Source: Alphaproteobacteria bacterium (GTDB taxonomy: Bacteria > Pseudomonadota > Alphaproteobacteria > Rhodospirillales > Rhodospirillaceae). Taken from it: 59,555 nucleotides of DNA. Under the pieces are notes generated by a model, which was given only the letters and a program-made list of their open reading frames with translations, did not search any database and was not told where the DNA came from. Below, piece by piece: positions 17,881 to 25,876 of the stretch (the stretch's first letter is position 1; each line of letters begins with the position of its first letter). The position numbers and the translations under genes were made by a program. Location of the stretch: NCBI GenBank assembly GCA_030604885.1, contig JAUVUZ010000023.1, forward strand, positions 1 to 59,555, in the 5' to 3' direction.

Positions 17881-19111
17881 TAACTTCGTTCAGGGCGTGG
17901 TGTATGCTGATAAGGTATTGGCTTGCTGTCGATGCGTAGTCACCAATAAGTTCGACGCCGCTATCGACGAGCATGGTGCCGAGCCTCTCAAGGGCTCCCC
18001 CAAAAAATCTGTCTAAGACAAATGCGGATATTGAGAATTTCCCAATTTTACCAATGGCGTCGGCAAGGGTGTTTGCAGCCTCTCTGATTGCTAAGGTATT
18101 GCTTTCAACCGCTGCTGCGTTTCTAGAGACTTGTATGGATAAGGATTGATTAGTTTCTATACTTTGGTTTAGTGCAGATGTCAGGTGCTCGGAAATTTTT
18201 GTGTTTCTATCCAGGCTGGATATTAGTCTGGTTAAGGAGCTGGGAGTATCCGTCTGAACGGCGTGAGCAATCTCTATGTTCGCCGTAGCGTGGGATAACT
18301 CTTCAGTGTTAAAGAGTATGTTCTTGAAGAAATCTGGGTTGAGTCCAATTTCCTCAAGAGGACTTGGTGGATTGTTATGCCCAATTCCGCGATCTGAAGG
18401 AGGGTTTAACCCATTTCTCGTCTGCTCAATCGTGATGATCGGCTTGAGGAGACGGGTAAGCTCTTGCGTGCTGCGCAAGAGCTTCTGTGCGCGTGTGGTT
18501 TGGTTTTGAGTTTCTGAGGTTCTATGCTCGTCGGAATCATCAAAATCAGGTCGGTGGACAGGAGTCCATTCGTAGAGACCGCCAGCTTCCTCCGCGATGC
18601 TATTTCCGACCTCGTCTATGAGTTCCCAAGGGTATTTATTTCCGAATTGTTCCTCTAGCGCCTCCGTCGGAGTGTATGGTCCGCCCCGCACCCATTGATA
18701 GCCGCCCTCACGGCCCTCGTACGGGAGGGAATTGGCTGGGTCCTCATAGTTTTCTCCGAACCATTCACGCATTTCATCTTCGGCGGCTTCGCGGTCAAAA
18801 GAGTCTTCGTCCGGTTCTTCGTAATCGCGGTCGGGATCTTCGTATAGCTCGATATTGAAGTCTGACTCCAGGCTATGGCCATTTAGGTCATGCTCAACGT
18901 ACTCTAATATGCCTATGGGATATTCCCAGACGGTCCACGTTAGCGCCCCTAGTGCCGGATGGTCGATCGTCGCTGTATGCTCGATTTCCGCACCCATGTT
19001 GCGCTCACTGCCGCCGACAATTTCCCAGTCCAGTTCTTTCGGCTCGATCTCATATCTCTCGCCGGAAGAGCTATCGACAACCCATGCCGTTCCAAGACAG
19101 CGAATGTGCAT
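17834..19111 (-). CDS. Unrecognised 425-residue island protein with a GIGHNNPP motif
   Basis: I do not recognise the function. The N-terminal ~95 residues form a compact, Trp-rich domain (TAWVV, ELDWEIVGGSERNMG, LTWTVWEYPIG). A strongly acidic stretch follows (about residues 90-125). Next is a segment with GGYQWVRGGPYTPTEALEEQFG and YEWTPV, resembling a motif I recall from other uncharacterised proteins. GIGHNNPP lies at residues 242-249; I recall similar motifs in alphaproteobacterial mobile-element proteins. The C-terminal ~150 residues are helical, with likely coiled coil around SIETNQSLSIQVSRN and an amphipathic end (FFGGALERLGTML). The ATG at 19111 is preceded by GGGGGGAGAG; an earlier GTG or ATG at 19129 is less likely. 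Codon use and low GC mark it as foreign. It may be a defence or accessory cargo gene. Confidence 0.75.
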   Translation of the reverse strand: MHIRCLGTAWVVDSSSGERYEIEPKELDWEIVGGSERNMGAEIEHTATIDHPALGALTWTVWEYPIGILEYVEHDLNGHSLESDFNIELYEDPDRDYEEPDEDSFDREAAEDEMREWFGENYEDPANSLPYEGREGGYQWVRGGPYTPTEALEEQFGNKYPWELIDEVGNSIAEEAGGLYEWTPVHRPDFDDSDEHRTSETQNQTTRAQKLLRSTQELTRLLKPIITIEQTRNGLNPPSDRGIGHNNPPSPLEEIGLNPDFFKNILFNTEELSHATANIEIAHAVQTDTPSSLTRLISSLDRNTKISEHLTSALNQSIETNQSLSIQVSRNAAAVESNTLAIREAANTLADAIGKIGKFSISAFVLDRFFGGALERLGTMLVDSGVELIGDYASTASQYLISIHHALNEVIASANQYIHFSSFMF

Positions 19112-19355
19112 CTCTCCCCCCCGTGCCACGCTATGACGTGTTATTTTCCGAGTTGTTTTGAGTGTAAGGCGAACACAACTGTCTTTGGAGGGGAAACTGC
19201 TACGCGCGTAGGCCGAAGGCTGTAGGCATCTGTGCCGCCAGTTTGCCGAGCCTCGTGGAGAGGGTCTGTGTAGAAGGCTTGTGTAGAAGCGCCGGAAGCG
19301 ACGTCAACGAATCAGTATGTTTCTGATATTTAGGGCGGTTTCATTTCCTGACCTA
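19112..19355. other. Right flank of the island, no gene seen
   Basis: This AT-richer stretch carries the presumed promoter of the large island gene, but no convincing -35/-10 pair. Near the end, GGGCGGT (19333-19339) is inverted as ACCGCCC (19363-19369) across the right repeat, which could be part of an integrase-binding arrangement. No coding frame of note is present. Confidence 0.4.
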
Positions 19356-19371
19356 GAATCCTACCGCCCCA
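19356..19371 (+). repeat. Right attachment-type direct repeat
   Basis: This is the exact 16-base copy GAATCCTACCGCCCCA of the tRNA-Gln 3' end, but without a tRNA body in front of it and followed by AACTGG instead of GCCAG. It marks the right border of the island. Confidence 0.85.
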
Positions 19372-19467
19372 ACTGGATTTTTCCCTCCGACGACGAGACC
19401 GCCTCGCAACCGGCCAGGACCACTCTTATCCTGATGGAGGGCGTGCGTTCTGCAGCGAGGGAGCTCC

Positions 19468-19887
19468 ATGGGCGGCGGCGATGACGGCAGCGATGCGGGG
19501 CCTCCGGCGCCCGGCCGGGGGAAGCGGCTGGCGTTTCATGCGCTCGGCTGGGCGTTCGTGGCGCTGGGCGCGATCGGCGCGGTGCTGCCGGTGATGCCGA
19601 CGACGATCTTCCTGATCGGCGCCGCCTGGGCGTTCGGGCGCTCGTCGCCCAGGCTGGAGGCGCGGCTGCTGGGCGATCCGCGCTTCGGCCCGGCGCTGCG
19701 GGCGTGGCGCGACCACCGCGCCCTGTCGCGGCGCGGCAAGGTGTGCGCCTGCGCCGGGATCGCCGCCGGATACGCCAGCTTCTCTTTCCTGTCGTCGCCG
19801 CCACCGTGGCTGGCGCTGACGGTGTTCGCGATCCTGGCCGCCGTCGCCCTGTGGCTGGTGCGGCGGCCGGAACCGCCGCCCGCCTAA
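19468..19887 (+). CDS. YbaN-like DUF454 inner-membrane protein
   Basis: This 139-residue protein matches DUF454 (YbaN). It has GWAFVALGAIGAVLPVMPTTIFLIGAAWAFGRSSPRLEARLL in the first half, then the cytoplasmic DPRFGPALRAWRDHRALSRRGKV segment and two more membrane helices before a Pro-rich end. The function of the family is not established. GGGAG lies before the ATG. It is the first gene right of the island and converges with the LysR gene, overlapping by four bases. Confidence 0.9.
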   Translation: MGGGDDGSDAGPPAPGRGKRLAFHALGWAFVALGAIGAVLPVMPTTIFLIGAAWAFGRSSPRLEARLLGDPRFGPALRAWRDHRALSRRGKVCACAGIAAGYASFSFLSSPPPWLALTVFAILAAVALWLVRRPEPPPA

Positions 19888-20780
19888 ACCCCCGCCAGGG
19901 CGAGCAGGCGGGCGCGCAGCCAGCGTTGCGCCGGGTGCTGGGCGGTGCGGTCGTGCCACAGCATCGTCATCCGGAACCCGGGCACCGGCACCGGCGGCGC
20001 GAAGGTGCGGAAGCGCCCGGCTTCCTCCCGCACCAGCCGCGACGGCACCAGCGCCAGCAGGTCCGAGGTCGCGACGATTTCCGGCACGATCAGGAACCCC
20101 GGCACCGACAGCGCCACCCGGCGGCTGCGGCCGTGGGCGGCGAGCGCCGCGTCGGCGGGGCCGGAAAAGCCGCCGCCCTGGGGCGAGACGATCACGTGGT
20201 CGAGGGCGCAGAAGGTGTCGAGGTCGAGGGTCTCGCCCACCGTCGGGTGGTCGCGCCGCACGATCGCCACGTAGTGCTCGTCGAACAGCGGGCGCATCCG
20301 CAGGCGCTCCGGCGCCAGTTCGGGGGTGGCGGTGGCGAGGTCCACCTCGCCCCGCTCCATCTGCGCCACCAGCGCGGCGGCGTCGAGACTGCGGAACGCC
20401 AGCCGCAGCCCCGGCGCCTCCCGCGCCAACGCCAGGGCGAGGGGGCGGAGCAGCGCCATCTGCACGTAGTCGCTGGCGGCGATGCCGACGGTGAGGCGGG
20501 CGGCGGCGGGGTCGAACCCGGCGCCCGCCGCCGCCACGCCGCGCAGGGCGTCGAGGGCGGCGCGCAGCGGTTCCTCGAGGTCGAGGGCGCGCTGGGTGGG
20601 GATCATGCCCCGCTGCGCGGGCAGCAGCAGCGGATCGCCGAAGATCGCCCGCAGCCGCGCCAACTGCGCCGAAAGCGCGGGCTGGCTGAGGCCGAGGCGG
20701 CGCGCGGCGCGGGTGACGTTGCGCTCGGCGAGCAGGGCGTCGAGGGCGGCGAGCAGGTTGAGGTCGATGCGGCTATCCAT
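19884..20780 (-). CDS. LysR-family transcriptional regulator
   Basis: This 298-residue regulator has the winged helix-turn-helix at residues 5-65, from the IDLNLLAALDALLAERNVTRAARRLGLSQPALSAQLARLR region, followed by a periplasmic-binding-like effector domain. It diverges from the quinone reductase gene at 20885, the usual layout when a LysR protein controls its neighbour. A GTG at 20825 would add 15 residues, but the ATG at 20780 places the helix-turn-helix at the normal distance from the N-terminus. The palindrome at 20799-20814 lies just upstream. Confidence 0.92.
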   Translation of the reverse strand: MDSRIDLNLLAALDALLAERNVTRAARRLGLSQPALSAQLARLRAIFGDPLLLPAQRGMIPTQRALDLEEPLRAALDALRGVAAAGAGFDPAAARLTVGIAASDYVQMALLRPLALALAREAPGLRLAFRSLDAAALVAQMERGEVDLATATPELAPERLRMRPLFDEHYVAIVRRDHPTVGETLDLDTFCALDHVIVSPQGGGFSGPADAALAAHGRSRRVALSVPGFLIVPEIVATSDLLALVPSRLVREEAGRFRTFAPPVPVPGFRMTMLWHDRTAQHPAQRWLRARLLALAGV

Positions 20781-20798
20781 GCCATGGATGGCAGCACA

Positions 20799-20814
20799 GA
20801 AATCTTCCGATTTC
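20799..20814. promoter_or_regulatory. Palindrome between LysR gene and quinone reductase, candidate operator
   Basis: GAAATC-TTCC-GATTTC is a perfect 6-4-6 inverted repeat in the short divergent intergenic region, AT-richer than its surroundings. Its position suits binding of the LysR regulator to control both genes. Its spacing does not exactly give the T-N11-A LysR consensus, so this is inferred from position and symmetry. Confidence 0.5.
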
Positions 20815-20884
20815 AACAATTCCACGGCGGCGGCGAGAGTGGGGCGGTGGCGCGAACCCGCGCGCCCTTGCCAGGAGATCCCCG

Positions 20885-21691
20885 ATGAACGTGTTCATCA
20901 TCCACGCCCACCCGGAGCCGCGCTCCCTCAACGGCGCCCTCACCGCCCTCGCGGTCGAGACCCTCACGGCGGCGGGCCACGCCGTCGAGGTGTCCGATCT
21001 TTACGCGATGGGGTGGAAGGCGGTGGCCGACGGCGGCGACTTCCTCGCCCGCCACGAACCGGAGCGCCTCGCCTACGCCGACGAATCCGCCCACGCCTTT
21101 CGCGACGGCACCCAGGCCGCCGACGTCGCCGCCGAGCAGGCGAAGCTGCTGCGGGCGGACGCGGTGATCCTGCAGTTTCCGCTGTGGTGGTTCTCGATGC
21201 CCGCGATCCTCAAGGGCTGGTTCGACCGCGTCTACGCCTACGGCTTCGCCTACGGCGTCGGCCCCCACGAGGGCGAGCGCTGGGGCGACCGCTACGGCGA
21301 GGGCACGCTGCGCGGGCGCCGCGCGCTGGTCTCCATGACCGTGGGCGGCCGCGAACCCCACTATTCGGCGCGGGGCGTCAACGGCGCGCTGGAAGACGTG
21401 CTGTTCCCGATCCAGCACGGCACGCTGTTCTACCCCGGCATGTCGGTGCTCGATCCGTTCGTGGTCTACCAGTGCAGCCGCCTGTCGCCGGAGCGGTGGG
21501 AGGAGGTGGCGGCGGCCTACCGCGCCCGCCTCGCCGGGCTGTTCACCGACCCCGTGATTCCCTATCGCCGCCAGAACGGCGGGCACTACGACGCGCGGCA
21601 GGTGCTCAAGCCCGGCCTCGGCGCGGGCGAAAGCGGCACCCGCCTGCACCTGCTGCGCCCCGGCGAGCCGCCCGAGGCGCCGCTCGGGTGA
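20885..21691 (+). CDS. NAD(P)H dehydrogenase (quinone), flavodoxin-like fold
   Basis: This 268-residue protein belongs to the NQO1/MdaB-type flavodoxin-fold reductases that reduce quinones by two electrons using FAD or FMN. Signs are IIHAHPEPRSLNGAL near the start, LQFPLWWFSMPAILKGWFDRV around residues 98-118, and GGREPHYSARGVNG. It probably detoxifies quinones or electrophiles. It is transcribed divergently from the LysR regulator, which likely controls it. GGAG lies ahead of the ATG. Confidence 0.9.
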   Translation: MNVFIIHAHPEPRSLNGALTALAVETLTAAGHAVEVSDLYAMGWKAVADGGDFLARHEPERLAYADESAHAFRDGTQAADVAAEQAKLLRADAVILQFPLWWFSMPAILKGWFDRVYAYGFAYGVGPHEGERWGDRYGEGTLRGRRALVSMTVGGREPHYSARGVNGALEDVLFPIQHGTLFYPGMSVLDPFVVYQCSRLSPERWEEVAAAYRARLAGLFTDPVIPYRRQNGGHYDARQVLKPGLGAGESGTRLHLLRPGEPPEAPLG

Positions 21692-21706
21692 GGGCGGGGC
21701 GGGCGC

Positions 21707-21841
21707 TCACTTGCGCCGCCGCCCGCAGCGCTTGCAGCGGCCCTCCTTGTCGGTCTTGCCGCAGGGGCCGTCCTTCTTGCACTTTCCGTCCTTGTCGTCC
21801 TTGTGCTTTTTCTTGTCCTTCCCCATCGGGGGCGCTCCCAT
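21707..21841 (-). CDS. Tiny Lys/Cys-rich protein (39-44 residues)
   Basis: This minus-strand ORF encodes 44 residues from the ATG at 21841, or 39 from the in-frame ATG at 21826, with GGGAG before the second. About a third of the product is Lys or Arg, and it holds four cysteines (GKC, GPC, GRCKRC) with repeated Lys-Asp blocks (KDKKKHKDDKDGK). This could be a metal- or nucleic-acid-binding peptide. The AAG-rich codon pattern stands out from the GC-rich surroundings. No homologue comes to mind. It converges with the quinone reductase gene, 15 bases past its stop. Confidence 0.5.
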   Translation of the reverse strand: MGAPPMGKDKKKHKDDKDGKCKKDGPCGKTDKEGRCKRCGRRRK

Positions 21842-21962
21842 CGCGTTGCAATCGTTTCGCATTCGCATATGGGGAGCGCGCCCGGGGCCGACAACGCGCG
21901 GGACCCGGGCGGACGAAGCTGCTATCCTGCCCGGAGGACATGCGTAGCCGGTTGGGAGTGCC

Positions 21963-22997
21963 GTGGCTTATACGGTGATGTTGACGTCGGTGGGGCTGGA
22001 GATGGCCGCCGACATGATCATGCGGCTGCGCCGCAGCACCGCCCACGAGGTGCGGGTGGTGGCGGTCGAGCGGCGTTCCGACGTCAACGCCCGGCACTTC
22101 GCCGACGCCTTCGTGTGCATCGATTCCTGGGACCCGCAAACCTTCGCCACCGGCGTGGTGCGCGCCGCCGAGCGCCACGGCGCCGATCTGGTGCTGCCGC
22201 TGGTGGACGGCGACGCGCTGGCCCTCGCCCCCTATGCCGAGGCGTTCGCCGCGCTCGGCTGCCGCCTCGCCTGCAATCGCGCGGGGCTGGTGGAAACCTT
22301 GGCCGACAAGCTCGCCGCCTATCGCCTGTTCACCCAGGTGGGCCTGCCGGTGCCCGACTGGCGCGCCGCCGATTCGCGCGAGCGCCTGGTGGCGGCGGTG
22401 GAGCAGATGTTCGGGCTTTACGGCGAGGTGGTGGTGAAGCCCGCCACCGCCCAGTCGAGCCGGGGCGTCTCGGTGGTGCGCAACGCCATTCACGGCGCGC
22501 AGGAGTACCTCGGCTCCCGCGAGGTCCACATGGATTACGACACCTTCATGACCCGGTTCGTCGACGTCTACGACGCGCTGTTCCCGGTGGTGGTGATGAA
22601 GCGCCTGTGCGAGCCGGTGCACGACCTCGACATCCTCGCCTGGAACGGCGAGGCGAAGTGCGTGGTGCCGCGCCGCCGCCGCAACACCGCCCTGCCCAAC
22701 GAGGGCCACGAGATCGTCGCCTCGCCGGTGCTGCGCGATCTCGGCCGCGACATCGCGAGCAAGCTCGGCCTCTCGTGGCTGGTGGATTGCGACGTGATGT
22801 TCGACGAAACCGGCGCCCCCTGCCTGCTGGAGGTCAACCCGCGCCCGAGCCATTCGGCGGTGGTGTCGATGGCGGCGGGCGCGCCGCTGCTCGACGACCT
22901 GATCTCCCTGGCGCGCGGCCTGCCGGTGGCCGAGACCGAGGGGCCGCTGCCCGCCCTGGTGGTCCCCTACCGCACCATGGCCACCACCCAGTGTTGA
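21963..22997 (+). CDS. ATP-grasp enzyme of unknown pathway
   Basis: This 344-residue protein has the carbamoyl-phosphate-synthase-type ATP-grasp layout: an N-terminal Rossmann-like preATP domain (about residues 1-100), then [21 protein letters not shown], the ATP-binding [20 protein letters not shown], and the metal-binding [14 protein letters not shown] near residue 310. It would join a carboxylate to an amine or thiol with ATP; substrates are unknown. The start is GTG with GGGAG six bases upstream. The rhodanese gene follows 11 bases after its stop, so the two are likely co-transcribed. Confidence 0.8.
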   Translation: MAYTVMLTSVGLEMAADMIMRLRRSTAHEVRVVAVERRSDVNARHFADAFVCIDSWDPQTFATGVVRAAERHGADLVLPLVDGDALALAPYAEAFAALGCRLACNRAGLVETLADKLAAYRLFTQVGLPVPDWRAADSRERLVAAVEQMFGLYGEVVVKPATAQSSRGVSVVRNAIHGAQEYLGSREVHMDYDTFMTRFVDVYDALFPVVVMKRLCEPVHDLDILAWNGEAKCVVPRRRRNTALPNEGHEIVASPVLRDLGRDIASKLGLSWLVDCDVMFDETGAPCLLEVNPRPSHSAVVSMAAGAPLLDDLISLARGLPVAETEGPLPALVVPYRTMATTQC

Positions 22998-23008
22998 GGA
23001 GTTTCCCG

Positions 23009-23446
23009 ATGTTCCGTCCGCTCGCCGTGGCTCTCGCCCTGTGCCTCGCGGTGCCCGCCTGGGGCGCCGAGGAACTGAAGCCCCATCTCGCGTGGTCGAA
23101 GATGGAACGCGGCGGCATGACCCTGCTCGACGTGCGCACCCCCGCCGAATGGCTCCAGACCGGGGTGCCGAAGAACGCCCGCCTCGTCACCCTCTCCGAC
23201 CCGCGCGGCGCCGCCGGGTTCGTCGCCGGGGCGAAAAAGGCGGTGCGCGGCGATCTGCGCAAGCCGGTGGGGGTGATCTGCCGCACCGGCAACCGCTCCG
23301 CCCAGGCGGTGGCGCTGCTGGAAAAGGCCGGGTTCAAGACCGTCTTCGACGTGCCCGAGGGCGTGGTGGGCGACGGCCGCACCACCGGCTGGGCGGTGCG
23401 CGGCCTGCCGATGGTGAACTGCGGCGACTGCGCCGCCGAGAACTGA
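23009..23446 (+). CDS. Exported rhodanese-domain protein
   Basis: This 145-residue protein has a signal peptide (about residues 1-20, ending AWGA) and one rhodanese domain with [16 protein letters not shown] and the active-site loop CRTGNRS, whose Cys carries persulfide in the family. A second CGDC near the C-terminus ([11 protein letters not shown]) is unusual and could form a disulfide. It would handle sulfur or act as a redox protein in the periplasm. GAGGAG precedes the ATG. It follows the ATP-grasp gene. Confidence 0.85.
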   Translation: MFRPLAVALALCLAVPAWGAEELKPHLAWSKMERGGMTLLDVRTPAEWLQTGVPKNARLVTLSDPRGAAGFVAGAKKAVRGDLRKPVGVICRTGNRSAQAVALLEKAGFKTVFDVPEGVVGDGRTTGWAVRGLPMVNCGDCAAEN

Positions 23447-23475
23447 TTGACAGGGCGGCGCCCCTGGGCTACTCC
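23447..23475 (+). promoter_or_regulatory. Candidate promoter for queA
   Basis: A perfect -35 TTGACA (23447-23452) is followed by a 17-base spacer and the weak -10 TACTCC (23470-23475), immediately after the rhodanese stop and 30 bases before the queA ATG. The -10 is poor, so confidence is limited. Confidence 0.35.
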
Positions 23476-23505
23476 GCCGCTTTCGCCTCTCGGCCGGGGA
23501 GTCCC

Positions 23506-24558
23506 ATGCGCGTCGACGCCTTCGATTTCGACCTGCCGCGCGAGCGCATCGCCGACCGCCCGGCGACGCCGCGCGACGCCGCGCGCCTGCTGCACGTGCG
23601 CCCCGACGCCCTCGCCGACCGCACGGTGCGCGATCTGCCCGACCTTGTGAACCCGGGCGACGTGATCGTCGTCAACGACAGCCGCGTCATTCCCGCCCGG
23701 CTTTACGGCCGCCGCCTGCGCCCCGGCGTCGACCCGCTCAAGGTGGAAATCCTGCTGCACAAGGCCGAGGGCGGGGCCGCGTGGCGTGCCTTCGCCCGGC
23801 CCGGCAAGCGTCTCAAGGTCGGCGACGCGCTGGATTTCGGCGGCGGCTTCCGCGCCGAGGTGGCGGGCAAGTCGGAGGACGGCGACGTCGCCCTCCTCTT
23901 CGACCGCCAGGGCGCGGACCTGATCGCCGCCCTCGAGGCCCACGGCGAAATGCCGCTGCCGCCCTACATCCCCCGCGAGCACGGCGCCGACGACCGCGAC
24001 AAGGTGGACTACCAGACCGTCTACGCCCGCGCCGAAGGCTCGGTGGCCGCGCCCACCGCCGGTCTGCACTTCACCCCCGAGCTGCTGGCGCGGCTCGACG
24101 CCAAGGGCGTGAAACGGGTGGCGGTGACGCTCCACGTCGGCGCGGGCACCTTCCTGCCGGTCAAGGCGGAGGACACCGCCGACCACAAGATGCACGCCGA
24201 GTGGGGCACCATCCCGCCCGAGGTCGCCGACGCCGTCAACGCCGCGCGCGCCACCGGCGGCCGTCTGCTGGCGGTCGGCACCACCGCCACGCGCATCCTC
24301 GAAACCGCCGTGGACGACGCCGGGATCGTCCGCCCGTTCTCCGGCGAGACCGCGATCTTCCTCACCCCCGGGTATCGCTTCCGCGCGGTGGACCGGCTGA
24401 TGACCAACTTCCACCTGCCGAAATCCACGCTGTTCATGCTGGTCTCCGCCTTCGCCGGGTTGGAGCGCATGCAGTCGGCCTACGCCCACGCCATCGCCCA
24501 GGGCTACCGCTTCTATTCCTACGGCGATTCCAGCCTGCTCGAAGGAGTGCCGCGATGA
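23506..24558 (+). CDS. queA: S-adenosylmethionine:tRNA ribosyltransferase-isomerase QueA
   Basis: QueA transfers and rearranges the ribosyl part of SAM onto preQ1-modified tRNA, giving epoxyqueuosine. The 350-residue protein shows [24 protein letters not shown] at the start, [14 protein letters not shown], the [22 protein letters not shown] region and the final [12 protein letters not shown]. The length is normal. tgt follows with an ATGA overlap, so both are coupled. Confidence 0.96.
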   Translation: MRVDAFDFDLPRERIADRPATPRDAARLLHVRPDALADRTVRDLPDLVNPGDVIVVNDSRVIPARLYGRRLRPGVDPLKVEILLHKAEGGAAWRAFARPGKRLKVGDALDFGGGFRAEVAGKSEDGDVALLFDRQGADLIAALEAHGEMPLPPYIPREHGADDRDKVDYQTVYARAEGSVAAPTAGLHFTPELLARLDAKGVKRVAVTLHVGAGTFLPVKAEDTADHKMHAEWGTIPPEVADAVNAARATGGRLLAVGTTATRILETAVDDAGIVRPFSGETAIFLTPGYRFRAVDRLMTNFHLPKSTLFMLVSAFAGLERMQSAYAHAIAQGYRFYSYGDSSLLEGVPR

Positions 24559-25682
24559 CCGCGTTCGGCTTCACCCTGCTCGCCACCGACGGCATGGGGC
24601 GGCGTGGCCGCCTCGAAACCGCCCACGGCAGCATCGAGACCCCGGCGTTCATGCCGGTGGGCACCGCCGCCACGGTCAAGGCGATGATGCCGGAGTCCGT
24701 CGCCGCCACCGGCGCCGAAATCCTCCTCGGCAACACCTACCACCTGATGCTCCGCCCCGGCGCCGAGCGGGTGGGGGCGCTGGGCGGCCTGCACCGCTTC
24801 ATGGGCTGGGACAAGCCGATCCTCACGGATTCCGGCGGCTTCCAGGTGATGTCGCTGGCGAAGCTCCGCAAAATGGACGAGGATGGCGTCACCTTCCGCT
24901 CCCACGTCGACGGCTCCGCCCACCGCCTCACCCCCGAGCGCTCGATGGAGATCCAGCACCTGCTGGACGCCGACGTCACCATGGCGTTCGACGAATGCAC
25001 GCCGTTCCCCGCCACGCACGAGGTCGCCGCCGCCTCGATGCGGCTTTCGATGCGCTGGGCCGCGCGCTCCAAGGCCGCGTTCGTGCCGCGCGAGGGCTAC
25101 GGCCTGTTCGGCATCGTCCAGGGGTCGGTCTACCCCGACTTGCGCGCCGAATCCGCCGCCCGCCTCGCCGAGATCGGCTTCGACGGCTATGCCGTCGGCG
25201 GCCTCGCGGTGGGCGAGGGCCAGCAGGCGATGTTCGACACCCTCGACTTCACCACGCCGCTGCTGCCCCAAACCAAGCCGCGCTACCTCATGGGCGTCGG
25301 CAAGCCCATGGACATCGTCGGCGCGGTGCTGCGCGGCGTCGACATGTTCGACTGCGTCATGCCCACCCGCTCCGGCCGCACCGCCCAGGCGTTCACCCAC
25401 CGCGGCACCCTCAACCTCCGCAACGCCCGCCACGCCGACGACCCCCGGCCGATGGACGAACACTGCGACTGCCCGGCCTGCACCCGCTTCTCCCGCGCCT
25501 ACCTCCACCACCTCATCCGCTGCGAGGAAATCCAGGGCGCGATGCTGCTCACCTGGCACAACCTCCGCTTCTACCAGATGCTGATGGCCCGCCTCCGCGC
25601 CGCCATCGAAACCGGAACCCTCGCGCACACCGCCCAGGCGATCGAAACGGAGTTGTCGCGCGGGGACGTGGAGCCGATCTAA
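24555..25682 (+). CDS. tgt: tRNA-guanine transglycosylase
   Basis: Tgt exchanges guanine-34 of Asp, Asn, His and Tyr tRNAs for the queuine precursor preQ1. The 375-residue protein has the catalytic Asp in [12 protein letters not shown], the second Asp region [19 protein letters not shown], and the zinc site [17 protein letters not shown]. It overlaps queA by four bases. Immediately downstream lies a palindromic repeat and a terminator before queG, so queG may need its own promoter or read-through. Confidence 0.97.
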   Translation: MTAFGFTLLATDGMGRRGRLETAHGSIETPAFMPVGTAATVKAMMPESVAATGAEILLGNTYHLMLRPGAERVGALGGLHRFMGWDKPILTDSGGFQVMSLAKLRKMDEDGVTFRSHVDGSAHRLTPERSMEIQHLLDADVTMAFDECTPFPATHEVAAASMRLSMRWAARSKAAFVPREGYGLFGIVQGSVYPDLRAESAARLAEIGFDGYAVGGLAVGEGQQAMFDTLDFTTPLLPQTKPRYLMGVGKPMDIVGAVLRGVDMFDCVMPTRSGRTAQAFTHRGTLNLRNARHADDPRPMDEHCDCPACTRFSRAYLHHLIRCEEIQGAMLLTWHNLRFYQMLMARLRAAIETGTLAHTAQAIETELSRGDVEPI

Positions 25683-25690
25683 ACACAAGG

Positions 25691-25864
25691 CCGGGCGCTG
25701 CCCGGACCCGCCAGGGGCCGGGAGGCCCCTGGACCCCGTCGGTTTGGTTTTTCCGCGAAGCGGGATCGACCCGTCACGCCGCGTGAAGGTTCGAAGGCGC
25801 TACGCGCGAAAAACCAAGGGGAGGCGCGGAGGGACCGAGTCCCTCCGCAGAGTTTTTCTTTTTT
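25691..25864. repeat. Intergenic palindromic repeat element between tgt and queG
   Basis: The 174-base gap holds four hairpins in a row: CCGGGC-GCT-GCCCGG (25691-25705), CCAGGGGCC-GGGA-GGCCCCTGG (25711-25732), an outer pair TTGGTTTTTC (25744-25753) with GAAAAACCAA (25808-25817) enclosing TCACG-CCG-CGTGA (25774-25786), and a terminator hairpin (25826-25848). The dense symmetry and lack of coding sense look like a dispersed intergenic repeat of the REP/ERIC type. Only one copy occurs in this window, so its repetition is inferred. Confidence 0.55.
25826..25864 (+). terminator. Rho-independent terminator after tgt
   Basis: GCGGAGGGA-CCGAG-TCCCTCCGC forms a 9-bp stem (25826-25848) followed by AGAGTTTTTCTTTTTT. 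This is the cleanest intrinsic terminator in the window. It ends 12 bases before the queG start. Confidence 0.8.
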
Positions 25865-25876
25865 CCAGGGCACGGC

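Larger units (their letters stand above)
17580..19371. mobile_element. Small genomic island at tRNA-Gln, without integrase
   Basis: The 1.8-kb segment between the two 16-bp repeats is visibly AT-richer than everything around it and uses AT-ending codons, unlike its neighbours. It holds one large minus-strand gene (17834-19111), possibly a remnant ORF at its left end, and no integrase, transposase or phage gene. Chromosomal housekeeping genes resume directly outside the repeats. It is either a decayed island that lost its integrase or a cargo unit mobilised by an integrase encoded elsewhere. Confidence 0.8.

Noticed and set aside
18276-18509. Plus-strand ORFs inside the tRNA-Gln island
   Set aside because: They lie antisense to the large island gene, lack ribosome sites and have unnatural composition.
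17834-19129. Toxin-antitoxin pair in the island
   Set aside because: Only one convincing gene is present; the small left-end ORF overlaps it and a hairpin and does not look like an antitoxin.
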